Under the pieces are notes generated by a model. It was not told the origin of the DNA. It did no database searches and saw only the letters and a list, made by a program, of their open reading frames with translations. A stretch of 64,000 nucleotides of DNA from Tenacibaculum sp. 1_MG-2023 (lineage in GTDB: Bacteria > Bacteroidota > Bacteroidia > Flavobacteriales > Flavobacteriaceae). Position 1 is the stretch's first letter. Each line of letters begins with the position of its first letter. Positions 36,882-45,838 of this stretch are shown piece after piece. The position numbers were made by a program, and so were the translations under genes. Location of the stretch: contig NZ_JAUORH010000004.1 in NCBI RefSeq assembly GCF_030547425.1, positions 1 through 64,000 of the forward strand. Direction: 5' to 3'.

Positions 36882-37608
36882 TATTCAAAATAACCTCAAC
36901 ATTATTCGCCAAAGAATACAATTTGCATGTAAAAAAGCAAATAGAAACTCAAAAGATGTTCGTTTATTGTTAGCTACTAAAACGGTAGATACAGATAAAA
37001 TAAACTTTGCTTTAGAACAAGGAGAAAACCTAGTTGGTGAAAACAAAGTACAAGAATTAAAACAAAAATGTAATGCTATAAAACATTTACAACCTGAAGT
37101 TCATTTTATCGGTCATTTACAAAGTAACAAGATTAAAGAAGTTATAAAATGGGCTAGCTGTATTGAATCTATCGATCGCTTATCTGTTGCTAAAAAATTG
37201 CATCAACGTTTAACTTTTGAAGAAAAAGAAATTGATGTCTACATACAAGTAAATACCTCTTTTGAAGAAAGTAAGTTTGGGGCTAAACCAGAAGAAACTA
37301 TTGAATTAGTAAAAAAGATATCTGAATTCAAAAATATTCATATCAAAGGGTTAATGACTATTGGTTTGCTAAGCTCGGAATCAGATGAAGTTCGAAAATG
37401 TTTCCAGCTTTTAAAGCAACTTCAAGAAGAAATCAAGTCACTACAAATTCCTAATGTAGAAATGAATGAACTCTCTATGGGAATGAGTGGTGATTTAGAA
37501 ATTGCTATTGAAGAAGGCGCTACTATTATACGTGTTGGAACAGCTATTTTTGGAGAACGAATATATCCTGACAGCTATTACTGGAACGAAGCAAAAAGTA
37601 ACGCTTAG
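36874..37608 (+). CDS. YggS family PLP homeostasis protein
   Basis: A 244-residue PLP-binding TIM-barrel protein. The Lys of LLATKTVD is the expected PLP lysine; VHFIGHLQSNK and MGMSGDLEIAIEEGATIIRVGTAIFG complete the family pattern. It keeps free pyridoxal phosphate low; no catalysis is known. It is co-transcribed with the AAA gene and ends convergent with the peptide-binding lipoprotein gene. Confidence 0.93.
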   Translation: MDNIQNNLNIIRQRIQFACKKANRNSKDVRLLLATKTVDTDKINFALEQGENLVGENKVQELKQKCNAIKHLQPEVHFIGHLQSNKIKEVIKWASCIESIDRLSVAKKLHQRLTFEEKEIDVYIQVNTSFEESKFGAKPEETIELVKKISEFKNIHIKGLMTIGLLSSESDEVRKCFQLLKQLQEEIKSLQIPNVEMNELSMGMSGDLEIAIEEGATIIRVGTAIFGERIYPDSYYWNEAKSNA

Positions 37609-39269
37609 TTTTTCTGTACTTTTTTCAGGTTTAACAAATCAATCGGATTAATTCCTAAACCGGTAATATTTCTCTGTGTAAATCGAATTACCTCATCATA
37701 ATATAACGGTACAATTGGTGCTTCAGCAATAATAATGCTATCCATTTTTTGATATAGTTTATAACGCTTTTTTATAGCTACTTCTTTGATAGATTGTTCA
37801 TACAAAGTATCAAAAAAGTCATTTTTAAAATGCGTATAGTTAGGCCCATTAGGAGTGAAATTTTTGCTGTAAAATAGCGACACATAGTTTTCCGCATCAG
37901 GGTAATCAGCAATCCAACTTGCTCTAAAAATAGGCAACTTTCCATTTGCTTTTCCTTGGCGCAAGGTTGAAGGCGGAATTACATCTACTTTAGTAGCTAT
38001 CCCTATTTTTTGTAACTCACGTTGAATAAACTCGCACAAGTCTAGATAATTGCTGTTCGTTGTAATAGCTATTTGTGGATTCTCATTTCCTGTTTCTTCT
38101 TTGTATTGTGCTACCAACTTCTTTGCTTCTTCAGGATTGTATGAATATCCTTGTTGGTTATTGAATGAAGGTAATCCTTTAGGAATAAATCCACTTGTAG
38201 CAGGACTCCCAATTCCATTTCGCAAAAACTTGATCATCTTCTCCCTATCAAAACCATAATTGATGGCTTGTCGTATCAATTTTGATTTTGTTGGATGCTC
38301 CTCTTCTCCATCTAAGTAAATTCCTAAATATTCTGTGTTTAAATACGCTCCTGTTTGCATGTTAATTTTAGAAGCATATTTCTCTTTTAAAGTTCCATCA
38401 GTGTTTAGAATATCATCTTTATACGAAGCATCCAAACTCTTCATAAAGTCAATATTTCCTTGAATAAACTGTAAAAATTCACTTTGTTTATCTGGTAAAA
38501 AAGTAACAGCTACTGCTTCTAAATACGGAAGTTGTTTTCCATTTTCATCCTTTTCAAAATAGAGTGGGTTTTTCCTCAATACCAACTTAGTATTTTCAAC
38601 CCAAAGTTTAAAATGAAAAGGTCCTGTTCCAATCGGATTTGCTCTAAACTCGTTCCCAAAATAATCAACAGCTTCTTTTGGTACAACCGAACAATATTTC
38701 ATAGCAAGCAATCCTAAAAAAGGTGGAAAAGGTTGCTTTAAATTGATGGTAAAAACAGAATCACTCTCTGCTTTGAAGTTTTCTACATTTTGTAATACCC
38801 AACCTCCTGGAGACGCTACATTCTTATCAAGTAATCTATTAAAAGAATATTCAAAGTCTTGGGCTATTACATTTCTTGTTGAATCTTTTCCAAATAAAAT
38901 ATGCTTATGAAATTGTACATCATTTCTTAACTCAAACTGGTACGTTTTTCCATCCTCAGAAATTGTCCAATTCTTAGCTATCGAAGGTTGTACTTGTAAA
39001 CTATCATCCAGTTCTACCAATCCATTATATAGTTGGTTGACTCCCCAAATATTTCGCTGATCTTTTGCAAAAGCAGGATCTAATGAGGTAATATTTGAGT
39101 GCTCATTATAACGAAAAACCTGATTGTTTGTATATTTTGATTTCTTTTTAGTACAAGAAAAAAGAAACAATAAGGCTATTAATACAACTACTTTATTTCT
39201 TTTTACGTTTATTTTTATAGTAGGTTTTATCTGCAATGTATATGGTTTTAGAAACTTCTGCAAAAACAA
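37605..39269 (-). CDS. Peptide ABC transporter substrate-binding lipoprotein (SBP family 5)
   Basis: A 554-residue protein of the OppA/DppA family. The lipobox FLFSC (about 36-40) follows an unusually long n-region because the only ATG in frame lies inside the upstream DUF4442 gene (77-base overlap). The solute-binding family 5 signature is present (VAQDFEYSFNRLLDKN, NPIGTGPFHFKLW, IRQAINYGFDREKMIKF). It binds peptides or similar solutes; no permease genes are near. The exact start is uncertain. Confidence 0.87.
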   Translation of the reverse strand: MFLQKFLKPYTLQIKPTIKINVKRNKVVVLIALLFLFSCTKKKSKYTNNQVFRYNEHSNITSLDPAFAKDQRNIWGVNQLYNGLVELDDSLQVQPSIAKNWTISEDGKTYQFELRNDVQFHKHILFGKDSTRNVIAQDFEYSFNRLLDKNVASPGGWVLQNVENFKAESDSVFTINLKQPFPPFLGLLAMKYCSVVPKEAVDYFGNEFRANPIGTGPFHFKLWVENTKLVLRKNPLYFEKDENGKQLPYLEAVAVTFLPDKQSEFLQFIQGNIDFMKSLDASYKDDILNTDGTLKEKYASKINMQTGAYLNTEYLGIYLDGEEEHPTKSKLIRQAINYGFDREKMIKFLRNGIGSPATSGFIPKGLPSFNNQQGYSYNPEEAKKLVAQYKEETGNENPQIAITTNSNYLDLCEFIQRELQKIGIATKVDVIPPSTLRQGKANGKLPIFRASWIADYPDAENYVSLFYSKNFTPNGPNYTHFKNDFFDTLYEQSIKEVAIKKRYKLYQKMDSIIIAEAPIVPLYYDEVIRFTQRNITGLGINPIDLLNLKKVQKN

Positions 39270-39705
39270 CAGTTTTATCTTGGTTCGTTATTTTAATATC
39301 TTTTATTAAATTGATTTCCTGTTCATTTTTAACCTGCTTTTTTATTTGTTTTATTTCATCTTCAGAAAAAATAAAATCTACATAAGCGTCTTGCTTTACA
39401 GGTCTTTTAAATAATATTGTTGCAGCTTTATCCCAAACTACATAAGTATCTCCAAGAATATTTATTAACTGAATCATAAAAATAGGATCGGTTGCAGAAA
39501 ATAAGCTTCCTCCAAAAATAGATCCTACGTAATTCTTATTCTTGTACGTAATAGAAATTTTCACTTGCGCTTTCAATAAATCTTCAGAAACATAATTTAT
39601 TTTCCCAGTAGATCTTCTATACATGGGAGAAATATTGAATCCGTACTTAAAAATAGTACTTTGTTTAAAAAACCTTTTTAAAAAATTAGAAATTGTTGCG
39701 TACAT
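39193..39705 (-). CDS. DUF4442 hotdog-fold protein
   Basis: A 170-residue protein of the DUF4442/thioesterase-like hotdog family, with YVGSIFGGSLFSATDPIFM as the helical core and a lysine-rich tail. It may be an acyl-CoA thioesterase-like protein; activity is not established. It overlaps the following lipoprotein gene and lies 2 bases after the monooxygenase-like gene. Confidence 0.8.
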   Translation of the reverse strand: MYATISNFLKRFFKQSTIFKYGFNISPMYRRSTGKINYVSEDLLKAQVKISITYKNKNYVGSIFGGSLFSATDPIFMIQLINILGDTYVVWDKAATILFKRPVKQDAYVDFIFSEDEIKQIKKQVKNEQEINLIKDIKITNQDKTVVFAEVSKTIYIADKTYYKNKRKKK

Positions 39706-39707
39706 AC

Positions 39708-40028
39708 CTATCCTTTTTCAAAACCATACTCTCGTTCTACTTTACATATACGTAGTTGATATTTTTTATACCACTTTTCTCTTCCTATGTTTCTAGCTTC
39801 AATATGCTCTACATTATTTTTCCACTTAACAATAGCGTCCAAACTTTCCCAATAAGAAACCGTAATCCCTACATCGCTTCTTGTAGATTCAATACCTAAA
39901 TACCCTTCTTGTTCTTTAGCTAAGTTGTCCATTTTTTCAGCCATTTCATAATATCCTTCTCTATCATCTGAAAGAGTTGTCGTGAAAATTACTGCGTAAT
40001 ACGGAGGTTTTAAATTATCTACTATCAT
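39708..40028 (-). CDS. Antibiotic biosynthesis monooxygenase-like (ABM domain) protein
   Basis: A 106-residue, dimeric alpha-beta barrel type protein with the ABM pattern (AEKMDNLAKEQEGYLGIESTRSDVGITVSYWESLDAIVKWKNNVEH). ABM proteins are small oxygenases or stress proteins. The GTG/ATG context overlaps the GNAT gene by 4 bases. Substrate unknown. Confidence 0.83.
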   Translation of the reverse strand: MIVDNLKPPYYAVIFTTTLSDDREGYYEMAEKMDNLAKEQEGYLGIESTRSDVGITVSYWESLDAIVKWKNNVEHIEARNIGREKWYKKYQLRICKVEREYGFEKG

Positions 40029-40525
40029 AAAATTAGTTCATATTTAGTTTCTGGTAAGCCAATATCATCACTTATAAATTTCTCTATAGCAACAAAATTG
40101 AATCGTTCTAATATTTTAGCAGAAGCAACATTTTCATCCACCACACACCCTATAAGTTTTTTCATTCCTATAGATTTACAGTACTGTATTAATCCTTCAC
40201 AAAGTTCAGTTGCAAAACCATTTCCCCAGTATCGTTCTATAAACCGATATCCTATTTCATCATTTCCTTCTTCATCTTTTACCAAAGCAACCGTACCTAC
40301 AAATTCATTGTCTGATTTACGCTCTATGGCATAAATCCAAAAATCATTTTCTTTATTAATATATCGTGCTATAAGCTGTTCTAAATCCTCTTTGCTTTCT
40401 TCTAAATTTTTAGGTTCTCCAGTGGCGTATTGCAATACTTTCGGATTACTTTCCAGCTCATAAAAAGGCTCTATATCAACAACTTGAAGCTTTCTAACAA
40501 GTAATCTTTTCGTTTCAAAAATCAT
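40025..40525 (-). CDS. GNAT family N-acetyltransferase (RimJ/RimL-type)
   Basis: A 166-residue GNAT protein. The acetyl-CoA-binding segment is EIGYRFIERYWGNGFATELCEGLI, followed by GCVVDENVASAKILERFNF. RimJ/RimL-like enzymes acetylate N-termini or small amines. It heads a leftward unit with the ABM and DUF4442 genes. Confidence 0.9.
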   Translation of the reverse strand: MIFETKRLLVRKLQVVDIEPFYELESNPKVLQYATGEPKNLEESKEDLEQLIARYINKENDFWIYAIERKSDNEFVGTVALVKDEEGNDEIGYRFIERYWGNGFATELCEGLIQYCKSIGMKKLIGCVVDENVASAKILERFNFVAIEKFISDDIGLPETKYELIL

Positions 40526-40652
40526 GAATATTATCGTACTTTTGCAAACCCAAAACTGTTTTAAGCAGTAGTAGATTAAATAAACTATACGAACTTCTAA
40601 AAAATTAAAGACTTGTACAAGGCTTTTGTTTTTTATTTAGGATAGAGAAAAG

Positions 40653-41987
40653 ATGAATGTAGACAAAAAAGTAGCTTTTTACACCTTAGGTTGTAAATTA
40701 AATTTTTCTGAAACCTCAACCATTGCCAGAAACTTTGTTAATGAAGGGTTTGAGCGTGTTGAGTTTGAAGAGGAAGCAGATATATATGTGATTAATACTT
40801 GTTCTGTAACAGACAATGCTGATAAACGTTTTAAAAGTATTGTAAAATCTGCTTTGAAGAAAAATGAAGAGGCTTTTGTTATTGGTGTAGGATGTTACGC
40901 ACAATTAAAACCAGAAGAATTAGCTGCTGTTGATGGTGTAGATTTAGTATTAGGTGCTACTGAAAAGTTTAATGTAACTAGCTATATCAACGATTTAACC
41001 AAAAATGATATTGGTGAAGTACATTCTTGCGAAATTGAAGATGCCGATTTTTATGTAGGTTCGTATTCTATTGGAGATCGTACCCGTGCTTTCTTAAAAG
41101 TGCAAGATGGTTGTGACTACAAATGTACTTACTGTACGATACCGCTAGCTCGTGGAATTTCTCGAAGTGACACCTTAGAAAACGTATTAAAAAACGCCAA
41201 AGAGATTTCAGAAAAAGGAATTAAAGAAATCGTTTTAACAGGAGTAAATATTGGCGACTACGGAAAAGGTGAATTCGGTAACAAAAAGCACGAACATACC
41301 TTTTTAGAGTTAGTACAAGCTCTTGATAAAGTGGATGGAATTAATCGTTTACGAATCTCTTCAATTGAGCCTAATTTATTAAAAGATGAAACAATTGATT
41401 TTGTTTCCAACTCAAATACGTTTGTTCCTCATTTTCACATTCCACTACAATCAGGAAGTGACACACTTTTAAAGAAAATGAAGCGTCGTTACTTGCGAAA
41501 AGTATACACCGATAGAGTTGCAAAAATTAAGGAAGTAATGCCCAACGCTTGTATTGGTGTAGATGTTATTGTTGGTTTCCCTGGTGAAACAGATGAATTG
41601 TTTTTAGAAACCTATAACTATTTAGCTGATTTAGATATTTCTTACTTACATGTTTTCACATACTCTGAAAGACCAAATACTGAAGCTGTTGAAATGGATG
41701 GTGTGGTTCCAAAGAAAACACGTGCAAAGCGAAGTAAAATGCTACGCGGCTTATCTGTTAAAAAACGTAGAGCTTTTTATGAAAGTCAGTTAGGGAATAC
41801 ACTAACCGTATTGTTTGAAAGCGAAAACAAAGAAGGGTATATTCATGGATTTACCGAAAACTATGTAAAAGTTAAAGCTCCTTGGAATCCTGAATTAGTA
41901 AATACATTACATACAGTTACGTTAACAAAAATTGATGAAGACGGTTTAGTACGCTTTGATTTTGTAGATACTGAAGTTATTGCTTAA
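40653..41987 (+). CDS. mtaB: tRNA t6A37 methylthiotransferase MtaB
   Basis: A 444-residue radical SAM methylthiotransferase that makes ms2t6A at position 37 of tRNAs. The N-terminal cluster cysteines are in YTLGCKLN, NTCSVTD and GVGCYAQ. The radical SAM motif is CDYKCTYC (about 153-160), and the C-terminal TRAM domain spans about 375-440. A TACTTTTG box lies at 40537-40544. Its 3' end overlaps the longer version of the next gene. Confidence 0.94.
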   Translation: MNVDKKVAFYTLGCKLNFSETSTIARNFVNEGFERVEFEEEADIYVINTCSVTDNADKRFKSIVKSALKKNEEAFVIGVGCYAQLKPEELAAVDGVDLVLGATEKFNVTSYINDLTKNDIGEVHSCEIEDADFYVGSYSIGDRTRAFLKVQDGCDYKCTYCTIPLARGISRSDTLENVLKNAKEISEKGIKEIVLTGVNIGDYGKGEFGNKKHEHTFLELVQALDKVDGINRLRISSIEPNLLKDETIDFVSNSNTFVPHFHIPLQSGSDTLLKKMKRRYLRKVYTDRVAKIKEVMPNACIGVDVIVGFPGETDELFLETYNYLADLDISYLHVFTYSERPNTEAVEMDGVVPKKTRAKRSKMLRGLSVKKRRAFYESQLGNTLTVLFESENKEGYIHGFTENYVKVKAPWNPELVNTLHTVTLTKIDEDGLVRFDFVDTEVIA

Positions 41988-42024
41988 CTTGTCAACTAGT
42001 TCACTCAATCAAAAAAACTCACCT

Positions 42025-42771
42025 ATGAAATATCTACTATATTCTTTTTTAGCCTTAGGAATCTCTTGTGGTATTCCTAAAAAAGGTTCTGAAACCAAAT
42101 TAACAGAGCCAACTGAAAAAGAGGTCACTATTGAAGAAGAAGTTACAAAGCCTACAATTTCTCAAAATGAACTGATTGTTGTTCTTAAAAACGCTAAAAG
42201 TATTGATGATGTAAAATCACTTATAAAAAACAGTAGTTTAACTTGGGGCAAAATGGCCTATGAAACAGATGCATCAAAAATAGGTATTGTTGAAGTTCCT
42301 GAAGGAAAGCGTGATTTTTGGATTGATAAATTACAAGAAAGTGGTGAGTTCAGATTGATTGATGCCAACACGGATGAAAAATTAACTAACATTATTTCCG
42401 AAGAAAAAAACAACCTTTTAAGAATTACAAAAACGAAATGTTTTGGTGATTGTCCTGTGTATACAGTTTCTATTGATAAAGAAGGAAACGTAGTTTATAA
42501 CGGTGTGGAATATGTACTTGTAAAAGGTATTCAGAAATTTACGCTTTCTGAAAAACAACTACAAAAGTTAAACGAAAAACTTGCTAAAAAGGATTTTAAA
42601 AGTTTTAAAGACGCTTATAATAATCCTAGAATACCTGATTTATCTAGTACTTACATAGTTCATGATAAAAAACAAATTTTAATTCGTTTATGGAAAGATA
42701 TTCCTGATGAACTTATTGATATACATGAATATATAGATGGTATTTTATTAGACAAAAAGTTTATTGAATAA
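42025..42771 (+). CDS. DUF6438 lipoprotein
   Basis: A 248-residue protein starting at Met 42025, which gives a proper lipoprotein signal (MKYLLYSFLALGISC, Cys15). The longer upstream start at 41980 would place a hydrophilic 15-residue extension before it. The C-terminal DUF6438 region has LRITKTKCFGDCPVYTVSIDKEG. Function unknown. The stop overlaps the next start by one base. Confidence 0.8.
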   Translation: MKYLLYSFLALGISCGIPKKGSETKLTEPTEKEVTIEEEVTKPTISQNELIVVLKNAKSIDDVKSLIKNSSLTWGKMAYETDASKIGIVEVPEGKRDFWIDKLQESGEFRLIDANTDEKLTNIISEEKNNLLRITKTKCFGDCPVYTVSIDKEGNVVYNGVEYVLVKGIQKFTLSEKQLQKLNEKLAKKDFKSFKDAYNNPRIPDLSSTYIVHDKKQILIRLWKDIPDELIDIHEYIDGILLDKKFIE

Positions 42772-43436
42772 TGCCTAAAACTCACCTATATTTTGTTCCT
42801 GGTTTAGCCGCCAATACCAAAATATTTGAGCGTATTTCTTTACCAAAGGAACATTTTGAATTACACTTTTTAGATTGGATGATTCCAACATCTATCGATG
42901 AAAGTATTGAAGAATATGCCGAACGATTATGTGCTAAAATCCAACATAAAAACCCTGTATTAATTGGAGTTTCTTTTGGAGGTATTATGGTACAAGAAAT
43001 GAGTAAAATTATTGATTGCAAAAAAGTAATCATAATATCAAGTGTTAAAAGCAATAAAGAGTTTCCTAAACGTTTTAAACTAGTACAAGTAACAAAAGCC
43101 TATAAACTTTTCCCTTCAAAAATTATTTCAAATATTGAAAGTTACGAACGCTACTTTTTTAATGATTATTTAAAAAAACGAGCTGAGCTATATAAAATAT
43201 ATTTATCAATAAGAGATAAAAAGTATTTGCAATGGGCTATATACAACGTATTACACTGGAAACAAAAAGAATCAATTCCAGACATAATACACATTCATGG
43301 AAAAAAAGATGAAGTTTTCCCCATAAAACATATTAAAAATTCAATTGAAATTGAAAATGGAACGCATGTAATGATTTTGAACAAAGCAAAAACTATTTCA
43401 GAAATACTAAAAAAGGAATGTTTTTTGATGGATTAA
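42771..43436 (+). CDS. Alpha/beta hydrolase
   Basis: A 221-residue hydrolase. The nucleophile elbow is IGVSFGGIM (Ser near residue 67), the acid is in HGKKDEVFP and the His in ENGTHVMIL. It is small, with a helical lid of about 80 residues. Substrate unknown. It is coupled to the DUF6438 gene. Confidence 0.85.
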   Translation: MPKTHLYFVPGLAANTKIFERISLPKEHFELHFLDWMIPTSIDESIEEYAERLCAKIQHKNPVLIGVSFGGIMVQEMSKIIDCKKVIIISSVKSNKEFPKRFKLVQVTKAYKLFPSKIISNIESYERYFFNDYLKKRAELYKIYLSIRDKKYLQWAIYNVLHWKQKESIPDIIHIHGKKDEVFPIKHIKNSIEIENGTHVMILNKAKTISEILKKECFLMD

Positions 43437-43472
43437 TACCATTACACAACTTGACAAAAACTAAAAGAACAA

Positions 43473-44375
43473 ATGAACAAATCAATCCGCTTCTTATCTA
43501 TCTTAACTATAGTATTTCTTGGAATTTTATTTACCAATACTATAAGTAAATCAAACGAACCCACCATTAAAAATGTGTCAGAAAGCTACGAGGTCAAAGC
43601 TTTAAAGTTACCTAACGATTTAAATTTGGCAGGTGAACGAGTTCCTATTGAAAAACCTGACATTAGAGAACGAATGGATCGCGAGCTTTTAGTAAACACT
43701 TATTGGCAGTCTAACGGATTATTGCTTATAAAACGTGCTAATAAGTACTTTCCTATTTTAGAACCTTTGTTAGAAAAATACGGGTTACCTGATGATTTTA
43801 AATTTTTAGCCTTGGCTGAAAGCGGGTTTATTGATGAAACATCACATGTAGGAGCAGCTGGTATGTGGCACTTTATGAAGCAAACAGGTAGAGAGTATGG
43901 GTTAGAAATTAACAGCAACGTTGATGAACGTTACCATATAGAAAAATCTACCAAAGTAGCTGCTGAATACTTAAAAAAATCAAAAGAACGTTTTGGTTCT
44001 TGGACACTTGCAGCAGCTGCTTATAACGCTGGTAACTATGGAATTTCTAAAAGATTAGATGCTCAAGGGGTAACTAGCTACTATGATGCTTTATTACCTG
44101 ATGAGACTGAACGTTATGTTTTTAGAGTCTTAGCCTTAAAAGAAATTATTTCTAATCCTAAAGAGTATGGTTTTGTTTTCGACCAAGAAGATTTATATAC
44201 ACTACCTGAAACATATACAGTAAAAGTAGATACTGCCATTAGTAACATTGCTTTATTTGCTAAAAAGTTTGGAACCACTTACAAGGAACTTAAATTACAT
44301 AATTCTTGGTTACGAGAAAATAAGTTAAATAACCGTAGTAGAAAATTATACGAAATTAAAATTCCTGTTAAATAG
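43473..44375 (+). CDS. Lytic transglycosylase with C-terminal LysM-like domain (MltD-like)
   Basis: A 300-residue exported protein (signal/anchor about 5-24). The SLT domain has catalytic Glu116 in LALAESGF, then GAAGMWHFMKQTGREYGL and AAAAYNAGNYGISKRL. The C-terminal segment YTVKVDTAISNIALFAKKFGTTYKELKLHN is LysM-like and should bind peptidoglycan. It cleaves glycan strands to 1,6-anhydro products. Confidence 0.9.
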   Translation: MNKSIRFLSILTIVFLGILFTNTISKSNEPTIKNVSESYEVKALKLPNDLNLAGERVPIEKPDIRERMDRELLVNTYWQSNGLLLIKRANKYFPILEPLLEKYGLPDDFKFLALAESGFIDETSHVGAAGMWHFMKQTGREYGLEINSNVDERYHIEKSTKVAAEYLKKSKERFGSWTLAAAAYNAGNYGISKRLDAQGVTSYYDALLPDETERYVFRVLALKEIISNPKEYGFVFDQEDLYTLPETYTVKVDTAISNIALFAKKFGTTYKELKLHNSWLRENKLNNRSRKLYEIKIPVK

Positions 44376-44450
44376 CAGGAACAAACACTTTTAGTTTTTT
44401 ACATTTTATTTTTAGCTGGGTGGTATATCCAAAAATAACGTAACAACCAT

Positions 44451-44645
44451 TTATAAAACTTTTTTTACTCTACCTACAATTCTAGAGTCTAATTGTACTT
44501 TAATTCCGTGAGGATGAGTCGCTGATTTGGTTAAAATTTTACTTACTACACCACTTGTTAATTCACCCGTTCTTTGATGGTGTTTCTGTACAATTTCAAC
44601 CTTTGCTCCTATGGTAATATCTTTTTTATGGTTACCGTTTTTCAT
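44451..44645 (-). CDS. YwbE family protein
   Basis: A 64-residue protein matching YwbE (TIGAKVEIVQKHHQRTGELTSGVVSKILTKSATHPHGIKVQL, split here by family consensus into a small beta barrel). Role unknown. It is leftward, downstream of the cold-shock gene and its terminator. Confidence 0.87.
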   Translation of the reverse strand: MKNGNHKKDITIGAKVEIVQKHHQRTGELTSGVVSKILTKSATHPHGIKVQLDSRIVGRVKKVL

Positions 44646-44679
44646 TTTATTAAATTATTTTTAAATACATTAAATAAGA

Positions 44680-44703
44680 AAGCCTATCAATATTGATAGG
44701 CTT
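44680..44703 (-). terminator. Terminator of the cold-shock gene
   Basis: A palindrome of 12 bp per arm, AAGCCTATCAAT/ATTGATAGGCTT, is followed on the minus strand by CTTATTTAATG. It separates the cold-shock gene from ywbE. Confidence 0.7.
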
Positions 44704-44738
44704 TACTCATTAAAAAATTAACTAGTAATAAATATATA

Positions 44739-44930
44739 TTATAATACTCGTACGTTTACTGCGTTTAATCCTTTTTTTCCATCTTGTAAATCGAATTCAA
44801 CCTCGTCGTTTTCACGAACTTCGTCGATTAATCCTGAAACATGTACAAAATGTTCTTTGTTTGATCCTTCTTCTGTAATAAATCCAAATCCTTTTGATTC
44901 GTTGAAGAATTTTACTATACCTTTATTCAT
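44739..44930 (-). CDS. Cold-shock domain protein (CspA family)
   Basis: A 63-residue cold-shock domain with both RNA-binding motifs: KGFGFIT (RNP1) and HFVHVSGL (RNP2). It is a nucleic-acid chaperone. A TACATTTG box on the minus strand at 44983-44990 is a probable promoter -7 element, leaving a leader of about 50 bases. Confidence 0.95.
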   Translation of the reverse strand: MNKGIVKFFNESKGFGFITEEGSNKEHFVHVSGLIDEVRENDEVEFDLQDGKKGLNAVNVRVL

Positions 44931-45040
44931 TATAAAAAATTATGTGTTGTTTACTTAAGTGTCAACAACATTTATTGTGTTGCAAATGTAGTGCCAAATT
45001 TTTTAATAACACATAAAATACTCATTTTCTTTCACTTAAT

Positions 45041-45080
45041 AAGTAAAAAAGCTCATTCTTTCGAATGAGCTTTTTTACTT
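45041..45080. terminator. Bidirectional terminator after folE
   Basis: An 18-bp perfect stem, AAGTAAAAAAGCTCATTC with its complement around a TTTC loop, has T runs on both strands. It serves folE on the minus strand. Confidence 0.85.
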
Positions 45081-45098
45081 TTCTTCATAACTTATTTT

Positions 45099-45791
45099 CT
45101 ATTGAAAATCAGTGTTTAATTTAATGTAATCTAAAAATTCACGTTTAGTTTCTTTGTTTTTAAATGCTCCACCAAACTCAGCAGTTACTGTACTACTTTC
45201 AATATCTTTAATACCTCGTGAGTTAACGCACAAATGTTTAGCATCTATAACACAAGCTACATCTTGAGTTCCTAATGCTTCTTGCATGGCTTGTACTACT
45301 TGCATTGTTAAACGCTCTTGTACTTGCGGACGCTTAGCGTAATACTCTACAAGACGATTCATTTTAGATAAACCGATTACTTTACCATTTGAAATATACG
45401 CAACGTGAGCTCTACCAATAATTGGTAATAAATGATGCTCACATGTTGAATATACAATAATGTTTTTTTCAACTAACATTTCACCGTACTTGTAAGTATT
45501 GTCAAATGTTGATGCCTTTGGTTTGTTTTTTGGGTTTAACCCCATAAACAACTCATTTACGAAAGCCTTGGCAACTCTTTTAGGAGTTCCTTGCATGCTA
45601 TCGTCTGTTAAATCCATTCCTAAAGTTTCAAGAATTTCTTTAACACTTTCTTGAATTCTTTCTATTTTTTTGTCGTCAGAAATATCGAAAGCATCTGCAC
45701 GTAAAGGTGTTTTAGCCGACGTAGCAATGTGGTTCTCTCCTATTTCGTCAATTCTATCGTCATTCATTTTGTTGTTGTTCACTTCAAACAT
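45099..45791 (-). CDS. folE: GTP cyclohydrolase I
   Basis: A 230-residue enzyme converting GTP to 7,8-dihydroneopterin triphosphate for folate synthesis. The zinc and catalytic region STCEHHLLPIIGRAHVAYI, the GLSKMNRLVEYYAKRPQVQERLT helix and KHLCVNSRGIKD are all present. The N-terminal 35 residues are a variable extension. The promoter box TAAATTTG is at 45815-45822 on the minus strand. Confidence 0.95.
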   Translation of the reverse strand: MFEVNNNKMNDDRIDEIGENHIATSAKTPLRADAFDISDDKKIERIQESVKEILETLGMDLTDDSMQGTPKRVAKAFVNELFMGLNPKNKPKASTFDNTYKYGEMLVEKNIIVYSTCEHHLLPIIGRAHVAYISNGKVIGLSKMNRLVEYYAKRPQVQERLTMQVVQAMQEALGTQDVACVIDAKHLCVNSRGIKDIESSTVTAEFGGAFKNKETKREFLDYIKLNTDFQ

Positions 45792-45838
45792 TTCTATCTA
45801 AAATTAGTAGGGCGCAAATTTACAACATTGTTGGTAAT

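Noticed and set aside
41980..42024. Upstream ATG for the DUF6438 lipoprotein
   Set aside because: It adds a hydrophilic 15-residue extension before a complete lipoprotein signal and overlaps mtaB; ATG at 42025 fits better.
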